From assembly GCA_963669155.1 (NCBI GenBank), contig OZ022577.1, forward strand, positions 32,277,053 through 32,341,052: DNA of 64,000 bases, given 5' to 3'. The stretch's first letter is position 1. Each line of letters opens with the position of its first letter. The notes under the pieces are model-generated. The model did not search any database, was not told where the DNA came from, and saw only the letters and a program-made list of their open reading frames with translations. This DNA comes from Arbacia lixula. Its lineage: Eukaryota; Echinodermata; Echinoidea; Arbacioida; Arbaciidae. This document shows positions 61,301 to 64,000 of this stretch, in pieces. The translations under genes and the position numbers were made by a program.

Positions 61301-63442
61301 GATTGTAGCTTGTGTGTATCTATCATAACTACACGATTGATGCATAGGCTTGGACTTGCAATAGATGGCAGTCAAAGTTTTGTGATACAGTGAGATTTTG
61401 CAATTTTGCAATTGCTTGTGATACAGGGCCGCGATGTCACTAACAGCACCCTGAAATATGTTTTTCATTATGCCCGGTGAGAAAAGATAAGTTTCCCCAT
61501 GGGCTCCAACTGTTCTTTGCTGGGACTATTGTTCTGCATTGTGGGGTCTAAATTGCCTGGAACCCTCATGTGTTTTTTTTCCCTGCAAAGTAGTTTTCTA
61601 GCCGCTGACGACAAGGACAGAATGGTCTTGAACAGTCCACTTTGTATATTTGGTTGAGTTCAAGGGGAAAAGAGGAACAAATAGGTTGTTCGTGTTATTT
61701 GTTGTGATCAAAGGTCAGCTTAGCTATTGATACTTTATGTTGATTATACTTATCCAAGTGTGGTGCTAGAAGTATTTCACATCTACTGGTAGCCTTTATA
61801 TACTAGATTTCATCCAGAAAGCTTTTCCAAATCACACATCAGTATTTAGATATTAACTGAAATATCTTATCTTAAATATTATTGTACACATTATAGAATT
61901 CAACTGCAATATAGAATATAAATATACAACTGAAACAGAAGGTCAGCTGTGCAGAGTAACAGTATCATGCTGGAACATTTTACAATTTACCGCCATGAAA
62001 CCATAGTGAAGTGTGCCCGAAAACTTGCATTTATGATTTGATGAATGTGATCCTTTAGGTGATTAAAGCTAAAGGGTCCAGTTGGCTGAGTACGGACAGT
62101 TATCGTGACTGAAACATTCCTTTTGCTTGCAATGATTTTATTATTATGAGATAATTCTTGCTCGATAATTTAACAACTAAAATAGGAATGGGATCCATGG
62201 CCATTGCAGTACAGAACTCCATTGATTACAGATTCCATAGTCTTTACCACTTCTGCCCTTTGCCTAATTGTAAAAAAAATTTTGCTCAAGACAAACCAAA
62301 ACAACAGTATCCAAACACAGGCTGTACACTGAATACAATATATTTTTGTATCATATCAAAATTAATTTAAAATTTACTTCCGACTGCTTTATCTAGTCAT
62401 TCATTTTCAATTGCTGGAATCCACTCTGACTCTATAAATCAAGCTTTGGTGTTAACATTAGTAATGTATTCTGTGAATGACGTGCATAAAACTTGCACAA
62501 CTAACAAAAACGGTCTATTCTTGTCTGTTTCCCCGTCTATGGTGGCTCCCAGACCCAGCATGGAGGCCCTGTACCCGCTCTTCTATGAGAACCTGCAGGA
62601 CAACATTCCCTCCGTCAGACAGGGAGCAGCCGCTGCTCTGGCAAACGTCAGCCGGGCGTACGGTGAGCAGAACTCTCCTATATTCTACATAGTCTACAGC
62701 TATGCGGTCTATAAAGTATAGGCAATATTTTTATACATGTTAGCGCAATTGTCTGAGAATGATTTACATCCCCAATCATTGTGTATTTGTACAGTATGCT
62801 GAGTTTGTATTTGGATGCTTATCTTTTGTCAAAAGTAAGAAGTGTTCCAACCTGGGTCTAGGACTACTTGCATCAATAAATTTGTGCGTTTGTGCATCAA
62901 CTTCTGCCTTGTGATTAAAAACACACTTTCCAATACTTTCCAGGGCTTGACCACCTTGAAGTTAGTAACATCATTCCAAGTGATGCTTCCAAACACTTAA
63001 TCAATCCGTTCTTCACCCGTGTATTTGCAGGCAGGCTTTTCTCCCCTCTGAGCTTACTGAGCTGTGCGGCTCTAGCATAATCTGCTGCACAGACAATAGA
63101 CAAAAGGCTATGAATAAACTTCAACACCATATAGTGCTCAACCCTTTGGTTACTACAAATTTTGAAATCCTAATTGAACAGGGTTCACAAAGCCCCAAAA
63201 TCTAATTGTTTGATGTTTTTTAAATCATTGTTGTTGTGATAACTATTACTGTTAAATTTGTTTAACCTCCAGGTGAGGAAGCCTCCAGCGTCCTGCTGGC
63301 CAAAGTGACAGAAGGCCTACAAGGTCTAGAGAACCAGCCCAAGACTTCTGAGAGATATAGTGGATTAGACCGGAGCCCTGCCACCTATGGTGTTGTCAAA
63401 CAGCTCAGAGATAATGACATGGAGCTGCACTCTAATCAACAG
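55383..63442 (+). CDS. HEAT/ARM-repeat protein, 5' part (11 exons, continues past the window)
   Basis: Exons: 55383-55695, 56544-56743, 57352-57419, 57950-58113, 58733-58875, 59251-59360, 59728-59830, 60352-60438, 60924-61066, 62553-62662, 63273-63442. Phases agree at every junction and the sum is 1611 nt (537 codons) without a stop; the next donor, at 63443, leads out of the window. Helical HEAT-type repeats are visible: HEARVRLAAGELLGALS (about 95-111), VRLAASTATRQFL (297-309), NHAVREAACACIAELGSKI (379-397), SWPVRDAACIACGNFVKCF (about 421-439) and PSVRQGAAAALANVSRAYG (about 463-481). A Gly-rich insert (about 257-270) begins exon 5. Such alpha-solenoids are protein-binding scaffolds; no catalytic motif is seen. 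The VREAAC/CFKDDSWPVRDAAC region recalls uncharacterised ARM-repeat proteins of plants and protists, but I cannot name a vertebrate orthologue. Exon 2's acceptor is the least certain junction. Confidence 0.85.
58120..58350. repeat. Dispersed repeat with GTGAGATGCTCTCCC core
   Basis: The segment GATGTCACATGTGAGATGCTCTCCC followed by ATTCCATAAATT recurs at about 46838-46900 (GCGTCACTTGCGAGCTGCTCTCCC, then ATTCCATAAATT) and at about 8425-8455 (CGTCACGTGCGAGGTGCTCTCCC). The 5' part (AAAATCCGTCGAAAGATAAG) corresponds, inverted, to TATCCTATGACGGATTTTCATG near 8500. The family is not recognised. It lies in a HEAT-gene intron. Confidence 0.6.
59364..59431. repeat. (CACACATA)n microsatellite next to a splice donor
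   Basis: Imperfect CACACATA units start within 5 bp of the donor GTAATG of HEAT-gene exon 6. Confidence 0.9.
61182..61432. mobile_element. Possible MITE with CTCATTTCACAAAGAGC-like ends
   Basis: The left end GGGGCTCATTTCACAAAGAGC resembles the inverted right end, read as GGCCCTGTATCACAAGCA. The interior is rich in GATCGAT-type palindromes. The end match is weak, so this is tentative. Confidence 0.35.
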
Positions 63443-64000
63443 GTAATACAAAAATAGAATATTAACAAGTGATTAGTATTGATTGTGATTAAGTATAATT
63501 TTTGAAAGTATAATCAAGGTGCAGTGATAAAAATTACCAGCATCCTGTGCCAGATAAAAATTACCAGCATCCTGTGCCAGATAAAATGTTGCTCAAGGGG
63601 ATCTGTGTATATTATACACGAAAATGAAATGAGGAGTGTCTTCATTAGCCCGATGTGGGAGAAATAGCGAGGTTGTTCTGATCGGGTTAGCTAGCCAGAT
63701 CACGAAATAGCTAGCTATTTGCGTCTTCATTAGCCAGATCAGACGAAATAGCTAGCTATTTGGTCGAGAAAATTTCCCAAGAAATCTTGGGCTAGATGGA
63801 GCTAGCTCGAGCGTCTTCATTAGCCTCAAAATTTCCCAACCTCGGCATGCATCAGCGCGCACGAGGCATTGTTTACGTTAGGTTTTTATACGTGCGTGAA
63901 TGCGAGCTCACAACCGAAGCCATGCAGTCGTGGCCTATTCCCGTCACACACTGCGCATGTGCGAACATCGGGATAATTAATGCATCCTGAGTTTCGAGCT
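63443..64000. repeat. Intron end of window with short tandem and palindromic repeats
   Basis: A 25-bp unit, AATTACCAGCATCCTGTGCC plus AGATA, is tandemly duplicated at about 63534-63585. From 63640 to 63830, CGAAATAGCTAGCTATTT occurs twice, with GCGTCTTCATTAGCC also repeated, giving a locally palindromic stretch. No exon of the HEAT gene is evident here. Confidence 0.7.

Overview
The window is animal nuclear DNA: AT-rich, intron-rich, dense in microsatellites and short inverted-repeat transposons, and sprinkled with the palindromic word TACATGTA. Protein sequences, gene structures and the repeat landscape (piggyBac-like MITEs, tRNA-derived SINEs) fit a marine deuterostome, most likely an echinoderm such as a sea urchin. 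That assignment is inference; no species-diagnostic marker was found. The assembly has one 200-N gap (29754-29953).

Five protein genes can be built exon by exon with GT-AG junctions and matching reading phases. (1) TRAPPC6B, minus strand, 2885-6327, 5 coding exons, complete at 156 aa. (2) TMEM62, plus strand, 13144-30870, 14 coding exons, complete at 653 aa, with all five metallophosphoesterase motifs and a multi-pass C-terminus. (3) SARS1 (cytosolic seryl-tRNA synthetase), minus strand, 41924-43501, complete at 525 aa and uninterrupted by any intron. (4) A FAM177A1-type gene, plus strand, 47753-52319, 5 exons, complete at 221 aa. (5) An unnamed HEAT/ARM-repeat gene, plus strand, from 55383 to beyond the window end, 11 exons and 537 codons visible. 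TRAPPC6B and TMEM62 are divergent, TMEM62 and SARS1 convergent, SARS1 and FAM177A1 divergent, and FAM177A1 and the HEAT gene in tandem. The genes are functionally unrelated housekeeping-type genes; TRAPPC6B and FAM177A1 both relate to Golgi/membrane traffic in other animals, but nothing here shows a linked system.

Layout: 1-2.9 kb no gene seen; 2.9-6.3 kb TRAPPC6B; 6.3-13 kb TMEM62 upstream region and probable first intron, holding a 2.6-kb element whose inverted ends carry 21-bp minisatellite arrays; 13-31 kb TMEM62 with repeat-rich introns; 31-42 kb intergenic repeats and probable 3' UTRs; 42-43.5 kb SARS1; 43.5-47.7 kb two adjacent unusual satellite-like tracts; 47.7-52.3 kb FAM177A1; 52.3-55.4 kb microsatellites; 55.4-64 kb HEAT gene.

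No wholly new coding system was found. The most notable signals are the minisatellite-bearing inverted-repeat element, a family of TTAA/CCCT-ended MITEs, a tandem array of decoy-like splice acceptors leading into a real TMEM62 exon, a SINE abutting another TMEM62 acceptor, a pre-miRNA-like hairpin, the intronless SARS1, and the unnamed conserved HEAT-repeat protein.
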